The position numbers were made by a program, and so were the translations under genes. Under the pieces are notes generated by a model. That model saw only the letters and a program-made list of their open reading frames with translations. It was not told the origin of the DNA and made no database searches. A stretch of DNA of 64,000 nt from Bimastos eiseni (lineage: Eukaryota; Annelida; Clitellata; Crassiclitellata; Lumbricidae), in contig OY365807.1 of the NCBI GenBank assembly GCA_959347315.1, forward strand, positions 10,083,652 through 10,147,651. Reading direction: 5' to 3'. Below, piece after piece: positions 35,549 through 47,827 of the stretch (within the stretch, counting starts at the first letter, position 1; every line of letters starts with the position of its first letter).

Positions 35549-35616
35549 CTAGCGCCTTAAACGTATATATATATATTTGTAAGGCGCTAGCATATATATA
35601 TATATATAAGGCGCTA
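35549..35616. repeat. Palindrome with TA-rich spacers
   Basis: GCTAGCGCCTTA and TAAGGCGCTAGC form opposed arms around a TA-rich loop; a third partial copy (AAGGCGCTA) follows. Could fold as a hairpin or be the remnant of a small inverted-repeat transposon. Confidence 0.7.
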
Positions 35617-36339
35617 TATATATATTAATTAGTAACTTACTAGTAGGCCTATCGTCATTATATGGGATAACTTTGCTGTGAAACGTTTACGCTTAGAAGT
35701 AAGCTGACCAAAATAAGATATTGTCGCCACCGTCTGTAAAGACGGTCATTAGGTAACACAGCACACTTTCCTGAAAACAGACAGAGAATGGCAACGTGCT
35801 GTTGCCAATCTTCGCCATACAGTCAACCAGTTGGATTAACTGCACGCCCAGAGACCACCACGAGGAGGTGTTGGCAAAGGTCTCCGTAGGCCATTCATTG
35901 CAGCTCTCAGGCAGTAGAAAGTCATCACAAGTTTGGCATCACCCACAAATAGGCCAATTTTAGAAATTTTCAATTTCAGTTATTTGCTTTTACTTGGATT
36001 GAAATGCAAGGCAAACATTGGCGCTGGGGCAAAAAGCGAAAAGACGCAAATCAGAGACATGATTGCGCATAGAATAGAAATACTATCGCCACAGAAGGTT
36101 TTGGAAACGACATAGGCCTACTACACAAGCATACGTCTATATGTCACTGAGTAATCGAAAACAAAGTCCGTGAGAGTAAAACTGAATGAGAGCAAACGGA
36201 GAACGAGAGAACGAACACTGCAGTGGTAGCGAAAGAGTGAAAAAGAGACACTTAGTTTGAAGATTGAGAAAAAACAAAAGACAGGGTTAGCGATTGGGTG
36301 TAAGAGATAGAGAGAAAGAGATGATAGACCTAGGCACAA

Positions 36340-36780
36340 AATGGAGATTGATTGATAGATAGAAAGACATGGCAGATACAGAAAGAAAAGACTGCATAGA
36401 CAGATAGATAGATAGACAGACAGACAGATAGATTAATAAACAGTCATAGATAATAAATGGAGATAGATAAATATTAGACCGATCTATACAGATAGATAGA
36501 TAAGGCAGAGAAAGAGAGAAATTACAGATAGAGAAATAGATGGATTGATAACTAGATAAATTGATGCACATATAGATAAACGAATTGATCAATGTGTAGG
36601 CCTATATACATACATAGACAGATAGATAATAGATAGATAAGACTGAGAAAGAAATATTAGATAGATTGATAGATGCATGAATAAACAGATCTACATGTAT
36701 ACATCAATTGATAGATAAGGAGGCACATATAGGAAGACAGATGGACAAGTGTACCGAGAAAGTTATTATTAGATAGGCCT
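36340..36780. repeat. Degenerate (GATA)n / (GACA)n tract
   Basis: Imperfect tetranucleotide repeat over about 440 bases. All frames here are low-complexity. Confidence 0.85.
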
Positions 36781-37631
36781 ACACAGAGAGAAATTGGTTA
36801 ATATACAGTGCAATGAAGAAAATATGCCGTTTGGTTGCAGAGGCAGTACATACTTATGAGCGACAATACGGTTAAAGTGAGTGAGAGATTGAGAGCATAA
36901 TGTCTATTGTTTAGAGTATCTGATTATACCCCTCGGATTGCAACGTCTAATAACGTTCAATCATAGACAACTACGTCAGTCTAACGAGTACTACGTCAAA
37001 ATGGGAAATAAAGAACTGCCTGAGAGACTTGTAATGAGTGGACTACCCAAATGTACACTACTTAATTTCATGCAAAGCCAGGGCCCTACAGAGAAAATGT
37101 GACGCATTTGGCCCATCACAATTTCTTAAGCAAGCAGTTGGAAGGTAGTTCTGGGTTGACCTCAGGTCTGAGGTGAATACAAAACTATCTTCGAACACCT
37201 TAATCTTCTCATATCAGACTGAATGCAACATATTCATTCAAAACTGGTGTCCTGAATTTGGCTTTCCAGTGATGCTTTAGAAGTTTTGAGAAGTTAACGA
37301 TTACGATTAGAGTTACATGCATATGTAGCAGCATAATTTTTATACAGTACGCCATTTTCTTTTCGTCTGTGCATTTAGATGGAACTTATTCGTGTTGAAT
37401 TGTTTACTTGTGATCGTTGTGGAGGCAATCAATTATCAGAACTTAATCAAAAGAGAATACAGGGACGGATCTTAAACTAACGTATACCGAAACTGACCAA
37501 AGTAAGTGAAGAACAAGACAGACAAGAAAATGAGAAAGGAGATCTAGAGTGAAAACTTAGAGTATACAGTGAAACGGAAGTGAAAAACACAGAATGCACT
37601 GAGAACGGAGATAGAAAGAAATGAAACAGTC

Positions 37632-37868
37632 TGATGATGATGATGAGTCCTTAGCCCTCAGACAGGTCCATTAATTGACTTATATGCCACCCACGTTTTA
37701 CAAGGGTAAGGTGATTTCCCATTGCCTCCCTTCTTCCTCACAGACAATTCTGGGCAATCAATTTGTCCAGTGACCTGGGTCACTACGGAGTGGCTTGAGG
37801 TTGATTCGAACCTGCGACCTTCCACTAACACGGCATAGAACGTATATCGCTACACCACCGCATCCCAC
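37632..37868 (-). mobile_element. tRNA-derived SINE with (ATC)n tail, reverse copy
   Basis: On the - strand it has GATGCGGTGGTGTAGCGATA (box A region), GCAGGTTCGAATC (box B), AATTGTCTGTGAGGAAG and a terminal CATCATCATCAT. Same family as 6062-6276. A truncated paralogue at about 40150-40265 sits at the corresponding place in duplication copy B, so insertion preceded the duplication. Confidence 0.85.
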
Positions 37869-38860
37869 ATTCATCAAACCTAATATAAAGCAATTAATTC
37901 TATAGCTTATAATTCTAAAACTTAATTCAGTACTGTAGTCCTTCCCGTGTAGGTCTTCATATCGAACAACGCATCTCCTCCTCCTCCACTCGTCTCCTCT
38001 GTCCATCGCCAGGTCCTTCTCGTCCTCGTCCCATGACATCTCCACTCTCCAGGCATCTCAAGTCTTCTCTGATGGTTTCCAGTCAGTTCTAAAAGTGTTA
38101 ACAATAATGCAAAATGTCATAAAGTTCAGAAATGGAGTGAACTAGATAACAGGGATAAAAAGATGTAGAGTAGGATAGACTGAAAGACAGCAAACAGTAA
38201 CTGTATACATGTATCATTCAACTGAGCTGCAATAAGCCAAAATAATTTGCTTCAACAGCAAAGCATATGGACTATGTTGCCAAAAGCTTAGGTCAAAAAT
38301 GTCGTTCCATTCAACCACAACAGGGGGGCAGCCACACCTAAGACAACATTTTGGGCACAAGAAAAGAGAAAATAGGGTGAGCAAAACCAGAGGCGTCCAG
38401 ATAGGGGGGGAAGATCCGGAGGCAAATGCCTCCAATTTCAGGTGGGGAGATAATTGTTTAGTCATAAGGAAGAATAACTTGCCTTCCTGACATCTGGGAC
38501 CTGCGGGTTTGCCTCCATTGCTCAGAGGGGATTGACGTCCCTGAGCAGACCCAAGAAGAGGGAAATAGAGATAATAGAGTTGTAGACAGAATTAAGACAA
38601 GAGGAAGAGAAATTTAGGAAAGAGACAGGCAGACAATTAAGATAGAAAATGTTCTGTGTTGCATTATACTGGTCGACATTTTGCTACTTAATTAGAATCT
38701 TCCAAACGACTCGACGATTTTATTAGCAACCAATCCATGGGATATATCCCAAACCTTCATAAAAACTGAAACTAACCTATTGCCGCTTGCAGGACAGTCG
38801 GTCAGTTGTCAGCGGTCACGAACAGGTAGCGCTTCATGTCAGATGCCACAGCACCTCTAC

Positions 38861-39044
38861 CAGGATGGACGGTGCCAAAACTGCTGGAATTCTCTGGCTT
38901 GAGGCTGCCAGGATGGACGGTGCCAAAACTGCCGGACTTCTCTGGCCTGACCTGAAGCTGCCAGGATGGACGGTGCCAAAACAGCCGGACTTCTCTGGCT
39001 TGAACCTTCCAGGATGGACGGTGCCAAAACAGCCGGAATTCGCA
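38861..39044. repeat. Minisatellite, about 3.7 units of 48-54 bp
   Basis: Each unit begins CAGGATGGACGGTGCCAAAA and continues with a CTGCC or CAGCC variant and GGACTTCTCTGGC. Units differ by small indels and substitutions. It lies only in duplication copy A. Confidence 0.92.
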
Positions 39045-39253
39045 AACCTGTGCAATTTATACACCTGCTGATATTGTATAAATCTAAACAGTGCGTTAAT
39101 TTTATTAAGTTCATAAAGCATTGTACAGAATGTAAGGTAGGGTCTATAGCTCAAAAATAGCAGTTATTTTTGCTGACTTGGTGCCACCAATCGTCTGGCA
39201 TTCTGAAGCTCAAATTGCCGGTCTTGCTATGGTATTGGCTGCTTACATGGAAA

Positions 39254-39426
39254 CATTGCCGTACCGAGGGGGGCCAGCGGGGCCTTGGCCCAGGGCGCAA
39301 ATGTGGAAAGGGCGCACATTTCAGGATGGAATAAAGTATTATTCCATAAAATGCCCTATTTTAAAAATGTGGGGGCGCCAGATTGATGCTAGGCACAGGG
39401 TGCAATTATTGCTCGGTACGGCCCTG
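39254..39426. mobile_element. Short hAT MITE with empty site in the paralogue
   Basis: Inverted ends are CATTGCCGTACCGAG and CTCGGTACGGCCCTG, flanked by an exact 8-base duplication CATGGAAA (39246-39253 and 39427-39434). The equivalent point in duplication copy B reads GTATGAAAATACTTGGG with no insertion. The ends and subterminal 50-60 bases match 42371-43667 in inverted orientation. Confidence 0.92.
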
Positions 39427-39504
39427 CATGGAAATGCTTGGGTTATGGTTAGAATAAAAAGACCTCAGAGGGGCAGTCATGGATCCATATAATCCAACGA
39501 AAAT

Positions 39505-41325
39505 AACGAACTGCCTGAGACTGAGAGACTTGTAATGAGTGGACTATCCAAATCAAAATGTCTCCTAATTAATATCACCTCAAAGCCAGGCCCCTACACA
39601 GAAAATGTAATGCATTTGGGCAGTCACATTTTCTCTAGCAAGCAACTGGAAGGTAGGTCTGTATTGACCTGATCAGGTCTGAGGTCGACATCCAACTATC
39701 TTCAAACACCTTAATCTCCTCATATCAGACTAAATGCAACATATCCATTCAACGCCTCTGAAACAATGCAGCGTTGTTGGATAATCTGGTGTCCTGCATT
39801 TGGATTTCGAGTGGCGCTTTAGAAGTTTTGAGAAGTTGACGATTACGATTAGAGTTTACAGCAGATTTTTATACGGTGTGCCATTCTCTTTTTGTCTGTG
39901 CATTCAGATGATACTTGTTCGTATTGCATTGTTTACGTGTGTAGGCAATTAATTATCAGAATTTAACCAAAGGAGAATACACGGATCTTAAACTGACGTT
40001 TACCGAAACTGATAAAAGTAAGTGAACAGTAAGACAGAAAAGAAAATTAGTAAGGAGATTTAGAATAAAACTTAGAGGGGGGCAGTGAGACTGAAGTGAA
40101 AAACACAGAGAATGCACTGAGAATGGACATAGAAAGCAACGAAACAATCTGAAGACAATGACGATGATGATGATGATGATTTCTCTGCTCGCATATGATA
40201 CCCGGGGTTGAGAAGAGTGAGGTGGTTTCACATTGCTTTCCTTCGATCCTCACGGACAATTCTGGGTAATCAAGTTGAAAGAGTTAAAACTCTTAAGATT
40301 AAAACTTACTCGTGACCTCTGCATATTGGACAACGGATCCCCTCGTTCACTCGTCTCCTCTTTCCATTGCCAGTTCCTTTTCGGTCTCGTTCCACGACAT
40401 CTCAGGTGATAAGTCGTCTTTGATGGTTTCCGGCAAGTTCTAAACGACAAAATAGTGATGCATAACGTTGCAAAGCAAGAAAGGGAGTGTGCTAGACCAC
40501 AGTGAGAGTTGAGAAGAGTGAGGTGGTTTCACCACGTGGTTTCACGTGGAGTAGCCTAGGATAGATTGAAAGACAGCAAACAGTAACTTTATTACTTAAC
40601 TGAGCTGCAATATGCCAACGAAATTTTTATATAGCAAAGCATAGGGATATGTTGTCAACAGCTTTGGCAAAAAATCTGGTTCAGCCAGACCTAAGACAAC
40701 ATTTTGGGCACAAAAAGGAGAGAAAATAGGGTCAGTAGATCAAAGAAGAGACAAAATTGAGCAATAGCTATAAGCAAACTTAAGACAAGAGGAAGAGAAA
40801 TAACAAAGAGACAGGCAGACAAGACGGAAATTGCTGTGTCTCATTATCTTAATTGACGTCCCGCTATGTAGAATCTTGCAAACGACTTGACGATTTTGTC
40901 AGCAACCAATCGTCTGTCCATTGCCAATTAAGTGACCATGCCCATCTCTATAAACTCCGGTTAAGTCGAAAACCTTCATAGAAACTGAAACTAACCTAGC
41001 TGCTTGTAGGACAGTCGGTCAACCGAATTATTGCAGTCAATCCTGACTGGAATTGAGATCCTTCGAATGAAGAGCTTCACACGACCAGTGGTTGACGGCA
41101 TCACGTACAGGCCTCAATTGAAACATTGTAAAGAATGTAATGTATTTAAATTAGGTCAAGTATAGCAACTTATTTTTGCTAACTTGGAGCTACCATCGTC
41201 TAGCACTCTGAAGCTCAAATTGCCTGTCTTGTTATGGCTGCTTGTATGAAAATACTTGGGTTATGGCTAGAATAAAACGACCTCAGAGGAACAGTCATGG
41301 CTTCATAGAATCCAATGCCGTTAGT
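39505..41325. repeat. Tandem segmental duplication, copy B
   Basis: Diverged direct repeat of 37010-39500, shorter because it lacks the minisatellite and the hAT insertion and has a truncated SINE. No gene recognised. Confidence 0.8.
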
Positions 41326-42370
41326 TCCTAGCACCAGGTCTTCAAAAGTCGTGACCAGCGACAGAGGATTACAAAATAGACAAATACAAACTAAAGGATC
41401 CAGTGACCCATGATCTCAAAAATGGTCAGGATTTCTAACCTAACCTCTGTAATGCGAGTAAAAAGAAAATTGACATGTGGAATATCAACATATTAATGAT
41501 ATTATCACACTGGACAGCGCAGTTAATTCATTATCAATTGCCAATTAGGCACTAAAAATATGTTCAATTCAATCTTTTTTTCCATCTACAATTAATGTTC
41601 GAACATCTAATTAGGCCTAGGCCACTCGAAAACAAGAGAAGACAAGAGCACGTCCATGTAGAAATAAGATAAGAGAAAGAGAGAATACACTAAGCCTACA
41701 CAACAGAAAACAGATTAACTAAGGAGAGAGAGTTAAATTGGCTAAATTTAATATTTAGTAAAATACCAAAAATAATGTTACTTTAGGACTAGGCCTACGT
41801 CCCCTAATAGGCCTATTATAAAGTGGCATCGACAGGCTTAAATGGCAAATAACATAATAGCATCAAAATTTGTAGCTTAACATCGATAATTCGATCTCCA
41901 AACTGAAAAATTCGATAAGAAATCGTTGTTTTGAAATTTGTTAAGTTTACTTGCTACTTCTCGACGAAAATTCAATTGAAACAGAAGTTTGCGAAGCAGA
42001 AATCGGAAGAACAGCAACGAATAACAGATTTGCGAAAAATTCGCAAAAAATCCGGAATTCAACCGTCTTCTTCGAGATCTACGCCGCAGCTAAAGTTCAC
42101 TACGCTGACGCAACCATATGACGACATTTCGTTTGTCCAGCATAGATAACATGTTCATATACTATATGTGTGTTCATCTATATCATAAATAAGTAAGTAA
42201 ATTAAACATATTCTTTAATAACGATACTAATAATTTTCGCTTAAATTCAAACCGCTCTATGATAACATAAATAGGCGCCTATTATGCGTTATACGCTTAT
42301 TTAACCAACAACGCTGCTAATAGTGAAAGAAGGACATGTCAACGTTACAGATATACAACGATCTCACTCG
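41326..42370. other. Intergenic with one small unassigned frame
   Basis: A 72-codon frame on the + strand (41931-42149) has coding-like composition: a Lys/Glu/Gln-rich start, then SSSRSTPQLKFTTL and PYDDISFVQHR, then a stop. A CAG at 41979-41981 could be a splice acceptor. I do not recognise it; it may be a terminal exon, a small gene or chance. Confidence 0.35.
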
Positions 42371-43667
42371 CAGGGCCGTACCGAGCTCTAATTGTGCCCT
42401 GTGCCTAGCATCAACCTAGCGCCCCCATATTTTGCATTTTGAATATAATATACAAGAAATGATTTAACTGATATAACTCCCACCAAAAACTTTCTTAGTT
42501 GCACTTTTTAACTGTAACTGTAGTTTTTATTCTTGAATGAAAATAGGGCCATATTTCAAGAAAGAATGAATTTATATAACGCTCAAGTGGTAGGTGGGTG
42601 AGTTCCTGTTTTGTTAACGTTATATTGTGTAGGGTGGGGTGGGGGTGGTTCGAAGGTTTCGTTATATAACAAACTTTATTCAGCCTACGCTATTTTGCTT
42701 GTTATTATTATTATTATTATTATTATTAAATTTGTAACGCGCACAAGGTCACACCTAAATGTGAATCTGAGGCGGCCTGTTAATTGGAAATTTCATGTAC
42801 CACGGACCTTCATTGTTCAATCGAAGTTCACAATACGTTGGGAACCAACACTTGCAATTGTAGGTGTAGTATACACTGTATCATGCGCTATTAAATAGGT
42901 AGAGTTGTACTGCGAACCTATCGATAAATACCTGATAGTGCAATATTAAACCAGTCGATTCTGTGTGATATTGCAATCCTCATTTCTAGTGCAAAACAGG
43001 AGGGGAAAAATTGAGTTTTTAGATAGGATTTATGTCACTACCATGTATTATCATGCTGTATTAGTAGGCCTACATGTAGATACATGGTGACAATCGTAGA
43101 CTACCCAATTAGTGACCGTAATTAGTACAAGTGAATTTAGCACCATTAAAAGTCCGATTATTGAGTTAATTAGGCCTACGTTCTCTAAATGTTAAAGGGT
43201 TTTAATATGGTTTGAACTCTTTTAAAGGTATGCTGTCTTCATGCTGTATTAGTGAACTTTATTAATGCATCGTGGATTTCTAGTATTAAACGATTAATGT
43301 GCTAATTTGCATAGTCTAGTAAATAAATTACAGTACTAACTAACATAATCTAGTCACTATTAAAACACTAACTAACATTGTATTGTTACAAAAGTTTCAA
43401 ATTGTGCAATACAATTATGTCGATTGTATGTCTTTTAATGTTCTTATAGACTGGGGTGGGGTAGGGGTAGGTAACATATCTGTTATATAATATAGGGGGG
43501 TCACAGCTGCTGTTATATAACGTTATTAGAGGTAGGGGGTGGATAAAAAAATGAGATTTTTGCGTTATATAATATGTGAACGACCCCGAAAAGTTATGTC
43601 ATACTGAAATTTGTGCCCCTTCCATATTTGCGCCCTGTGCCAAAGCCCCGCCCTCGGTACGGCCCTG
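42371..43667. mobile_element. hAT element carrying a nested MITE
   Basis: Ends CAGGGCCGTACCGAG and CTCGGTACGGCCCTG are perfect 15-base inverted repeats. They are flanked by an exact 8-base duplication CTCACTCG (42363-42370 and 43668-43675). The outer parts match the 173-base element at 39254-39426; most of the extra length is the Harbinger-like MITE at 42570-43587. No transposase frame. Confidence 0.93.
42570..43587. mobile_element. Harbinger-like MITE, copy 2, nested in the hAT element
   Basis: Collinear with the element at 1563-2768: shared TATATAACGCTCAAG, AATAGGTAGAGTTGTAC, CGATAAATACCTGATAGT and a right end GCGTTATATAATATGTGAAC. The left terminal repeat is truncated. A (TTA)n plus AATTTGTAACGCG insert near 42704-42775 is absent from copy 1 and looks like a reverse-oriented retroposon tail. 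Confidence 0.85.
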
Positions 43668-43864
43668 CTCACTCGATTCGTCAGCTCTGCGCCCCACCCC
43701 TCTTCGCTCCCCAGCTGGATGTTGAAGATTCGTACTCCGGTGTACAGCATGTAGCCAAGGACATATTCACCTTGACCTGTTGCCAAGAATAGGTGTATGA
43801 AAATTATCAGAATTGTAGATAGCTATTACATAACACCAGGATAGTCAACGTGATTTTGACTCGA

Positions 43865-44795
43865 GACCTGCATATATCAGTCAATCAATCAATCAATCGA
43901 TCAATCAATCAAAAAATACTTGACATAGTGCCCCTTTAAGATATCTACTCAGAGGCGCTCCCGGCCTAACCCTCGGCTGAAAAGGACAGTTTTAGGAGAG
44001 GCGTAAAATGAAGATAATGAGTTCTTAGGTAGGGCCATGTCGGAGCTCTATGGGAAGTCCATTCCAGATGGTAGGTCCCACGACCGATAAAGGCCGATTC
44101 TGCATCATGGAAGTGCGTGCAGAAGGGACGATCAGGTCGCCATGAACAGCAGAATGAAGTGGTCGTCGGCAGTGATAGGGCGACATAGCTCCTGCAAATA
44201 AGCAGGTGCACTACCGCCAAGGCAGCGCCAAACTAAGGCAGACACCCTAAATAAGATGCGCTGGGGTAGAGGCAACCAGTAGGTCTACAGGATCTTCCGC
44301 ACGTAGACAGGCCCTACTCTGATACTTGACCTGTACTGGGAATCCCCCCGATCAGTCGGGCGGCCGCACGCAAAAACTTTCTCCAAACACCCAATCCGAA
44401 CTTGGGGGAGGCCAGCATATATTGAGGAGCAATAGTCAAGGCGACTGGTAACAAAGGCATGAACCAGAGTAGCTGCGCCGCTGAAGGTAAGAGAGTGAGA
44501 TATTACTCGTTATTAGCGAGGCTGGTAAAAGCAACTACGAGAGACATTATTGACATGTTGAGCAAAGGCGAGTTCTTGGTCAAGAGTGACCCCTAAATCC
44601 CGAACAGAGGCGAAGAAAGTGAAGAGGGGAAACTGGGCAGCGAAGGCACAGAGATCAATTTTCGCCAGCTGCTGTCTAGTGCCAAGCCAGATAAATTAAG
44701 TTTTGGATGGGTTCGGCCGATTTGACAACATCCAACCACCAAGGGAGTCTATAGCACACTGCAATGAGCGGACAGCAGCGAGATATTTAGATACA
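43865..44795 (-). mobile_element. L2/CR1-type LINE relic, 3' end
   Basis: Reading the - strand with frame changes gives WMLSNRPNPSKT, VRDLGVTLDQELAFAQHVNN, GAATLVHAFVTSRLDYCSS, QRILFRVSALVWRCL, APAYLQELC and VVGPTIWNGLPIELR. This is the usual order at the C-terminus of L2-type ORF2. The element ends in a (GATT)n tail at 43869-43905, as L2 elements typically do. A second copy of the end lies at 49315-49545. Confidence 0.88.
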
Positions 44796-44804
44796 ATAAT
44801 AATG

Positions 44805-44859
<55 letters not shown>

Positions 44860-47756
44860 GACAATTTATATAGCGGGGCATTGCCCCCCAGTTTTGAAAC
44901 TGGGGGGGGGGGGCGGTGAGATATGGACAGTTAGCAACCGTGCCTGCATGGAAAGCGTTGCGGCGAACAATATATCGCCATACTTCGGGTCTTAGATTAA
45001 AACAGTCTGTAGCTTATGCCTCGCAGCCTCGAATGGAAGATCGTTAGATTGGCCTCGAGATGGTATAATCAGGGCCCGACTTGTAAAAAAAACAGGGGAA
45101 CGGAAATCTGAAAATTTTCTAAATCTTGTATTCACTATTTATTCCTCGCATTGTAAACCACTCGCAGAGGATAGGCCTAGGCCTACTATTTGCCGTAGTC
45201 TCCAAATCAACCAAATTTAAGATTAATTCACCCATACACTGTACAAAAACAATGACAATAGCTATAGCACTTCCAACGTTCGTCAGTTTTAAAATGAAGT
45301 TAATAAACTCCCAACACAAAATACACTTTCTAATTACATGCAGGATTCTTTGCACTGACTTCCCATCTCATAATGCATCGGCAATAGATTAGCGGCGCTG
45401 ATATGATGATGCCTTCTTAGCTCTGCTCTCCCCGATCTGCAATTTTGAGCACAGCACTTTGCAGATGAGGGGCACTCAGAAAAGAGGACACACAAAAATT
45501 ACGCGCTTAACGCATTTTTTCGCAGTCTTCATTTTTATTGGAACTTCTAAATATTTGAACAGCATTCTGTGCTGTAGGTGTGTTTCCGTACGTTGACTAA
45601 CTTTGATATTCTAAGTAGGCTAAGTTCAAAACTTATTCTTTGAAATTTTAGTTGAAATTAAAGTGATAAATTAAATAAATATTATTTCAAACAGGAGCAA
45701 TTTTTTAGGCATAGGCTACACTTGGTTTCATTAAAGTAAACTGGCAACATGATAGGCCTATGCAGGCCTACATGCTAACTCAGTGGTTCTCATCCGGTGT
45801 GCCACGCGCATAATCGTTGGTGATTGAACGATAATCATCAAGGAGGAATCGTAAATTTGCGGAATTCAGAGGGTGGATCGTTGCAGAGGCGTGGCTGGAT
45901 ATGCCTATAGGTTATGGCTCTGTGGGAGGACTTGATATAAGTAGTAACCGCGGGTTCGACAAAGACTTAGACAGAACTTCATAGAAGGATGATCAGGTTG
46001 AACAGGATGGTAATCGCAATTAATCGTCATCTCATCGACTAATTGATGGCATCCCTAAATTTTCACACATCTCATTTTTCATCCGTGATCTCTTCATTGG
46101 CTTCCTGCACCTCAACGCATACACTTTAAGGTTCTTACACTGATGCGAAACTGTCTTGTTGGCTCTGCTTCGGTGTACCTTTTGGTAAAAACGTTAGTCA
46201 CTGACCGCTGATGGTCTGCATTGGGACAACAATCATGGCCTGCATTGGGACAATTTTTACCAGTAAGGAAAATATTAAAAATTTTTAGTTTACACTTTGA
46301 ACAATTTTGCTTTATAACCATATTCGATCCATAAAACATTGCTGTTTCTGATAATTAAAACAAAATACATATATTGCAGATAACACCGATTGTGTGCATC
46401 AACATGTAAAAATTGACCCATGATCTGTCCCAATGCTCCCCATGATGGTGTGCATTGGGACAGTTTGTACCAGTAGCCCAATTGAAAATACTAATATTTT
46501 TAAGCTTACTCTTGGAACAATGTTGCTGTATAACCACATTCGATCCATAAACGTTACTATTTCTGTTTATTAAAAGAAAATGCATTTACTACAACTAACA
46601 ATAATTGTGTGCATTAATATGTAAAAGTGACCCAATGCTTCCCATGGTGGTCTGTATTGGGACACTTTTTTGCCAGCAAGGAAAAAACCAATATTTTTGG
46701 CTTTACTCTTGGAACAATATTGTTGTTTAACAGTATTCGACCCATAAAACGTTGCTATTTCTGATAATTAAAACAAAATACAAGTGCTACAACCAACGCC
46801 AATTCTGTGCTTAAAAGTGTAAAAATTTACCCAATGCAGGACAATCTCCCCTAAGCGTAATGTAATGCAAACTTCTACAAATTAGATTACATAATTTTAA
46901 ATTATTTGAAACAATTTACTAATTTATTATCATTTGAGCCTACCTTTCGTGGTTCTTTGGTTATCGAATGAAAAACAGTCCTGGATTCTTTTTCATTAAT
47001 GAATTCGGGCAATTATGCTCTTTTGTCAATTTTTTACTTTAACGAAAGCTTTTACCATCTTTGATAATATCTTTCTTACACTCAGAAGAAATCGTTCTGC
47101 GCATCTGTTTATTTATTCACAGATATTTATCTGTCATCATGATAAATTGTAGATCTGAAACAGGCTTGTTGCCAAGTGTGATAGAATTAGTAGGTGAACC
47201 TTATAAAAATGTATGCTGATTTTTCTGGGCTAGTTTTCTGTCCAATGTTGCCGTTTCAGATTAAGTAGGGCGCTATAAGATATTATGACAAATATGGCGC
47301 ATCACCAAGGCAACTGAGCTTTGCCATCAGACATTTTAGATGCCATCTCAACCCATATCACATCTTACCACATTGCTCTAACATCGTGTGATTCTGGTTA
47401 TATCTGTGATTCTAGCAGCCACAACTATTTCGCTAAATTAGAAAACGAACAACGCACTATGAGCGGTCCCAATAGCAGGTTACTTTATTAACTCATTTAA
47501 ATAATAAATATTCATTACTGAAATTTTTTCATGTGTTCACGGGATGATGTCTTCTAAATATAAGTGCTAATACTTAAGTCCAGCGCTATGTACATTTTCC
47601 CGTTATTATTTTATGACATTTGATCACTGGTTGTGCCAGAAGTAAGTACTTGCATAATGCTTTAACTTGGCTAATTGTGATTTATTTGTTTATCTGTTCC
47701 TCTCTAGGCGTTTTGATCTGTTACTTGTGTTTTCATCCGTTTGGTGGTCATCTCAG
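44796..47756. other. Intergenic, AT-rich, with a tandem repeat
   Basis: Begins with an (AAT)n tract (44796-44855) and a G-run (about 44903-44914). CAGTGGTTCTCATCCGG at 45781 resembles a hAT end, but no partner end was found. The three-copy tandem repeat at 46239-46853 is annotated separately. No gene recognised. Confidence 0.55.
46239..46853. repeat. Three tandem copies of a 200-210 bp unit
   Basis: Units start at TGCATTGGGAC (46241), TGCATTGGGAC (46451) and TGTATTGGGAC (46653). Each then carries a CCAGYAAGGAAAA-like or related stretch, TTGGAACAAT, TTCGAYCCATAAA, TTCTGATAATTAAAA and a TGTGCATYAA block. Divergence between units is moderate. No coding frame spans the array. Confidence 0.85.
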
Positions 47757-47827
47757 GCAAAGCCGTACAAAACAATGGATGCTAAGGAGGGTGTGATCGC
47801 TAACGACCTTGGAGGAATGTTTTCTAG
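47757..47827 (+). CDS. Dermatopontin-like exon (first seen)
   Basis: Acceptor GGTCATCTCAG, donor TTCTAG|GTAGAT, phase 2 out. Reads AKPYKTMDAKEGVIANDLGG. The internal ATG at 47775 could be a start, but the sequence already looks like the lead-in of a repeat, so an upstream exon with a signal peptide is more likely. Confidence 0.55.

Larger units (their letters stand above)
32880..37009. other. Intergenic, no gene recognised
   Basis: AT-rich. Notable parts are a GC-rich island at 33590-33720, a hAT-like end at 34758-34802, a TA-rich palindrome at 35549-35616, and a (GATA)n/(GACA)n region at 36340-36780. No conserved coding frame seen. Confidence 0.55.
37010..39500. repeat. Tandem segmental duplication, copy A
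   Basis: Shares its order of sequence with 39505-41325. Both begin with AACTGCCTGAG and GACTTGTAATGAGTGGACTA, share CATATCAGACT and AGAAGTTTTGAGAAGTT, and end with ACTTGGGTTATGG-type sequence and GACCTCAGAGG. Copy A additionally carries a 4-unit minisatellite (38861-39044) and a hAT element (39254-39426). No gene recognised. Confidence 0.8.

Noticed and set aside
38861..39044. CRISPR-like array of repeats
   Set aside because: Units are directly adjacent with no unique spacers, and the genome is animal; it is a minisatellite.
45781..45815. Complete hAT element starting CAGTGGTTCTCATCC
   Set aside because: The start resembles a hAT end, but no matching end or 8-base duplication was found, so no element is called.
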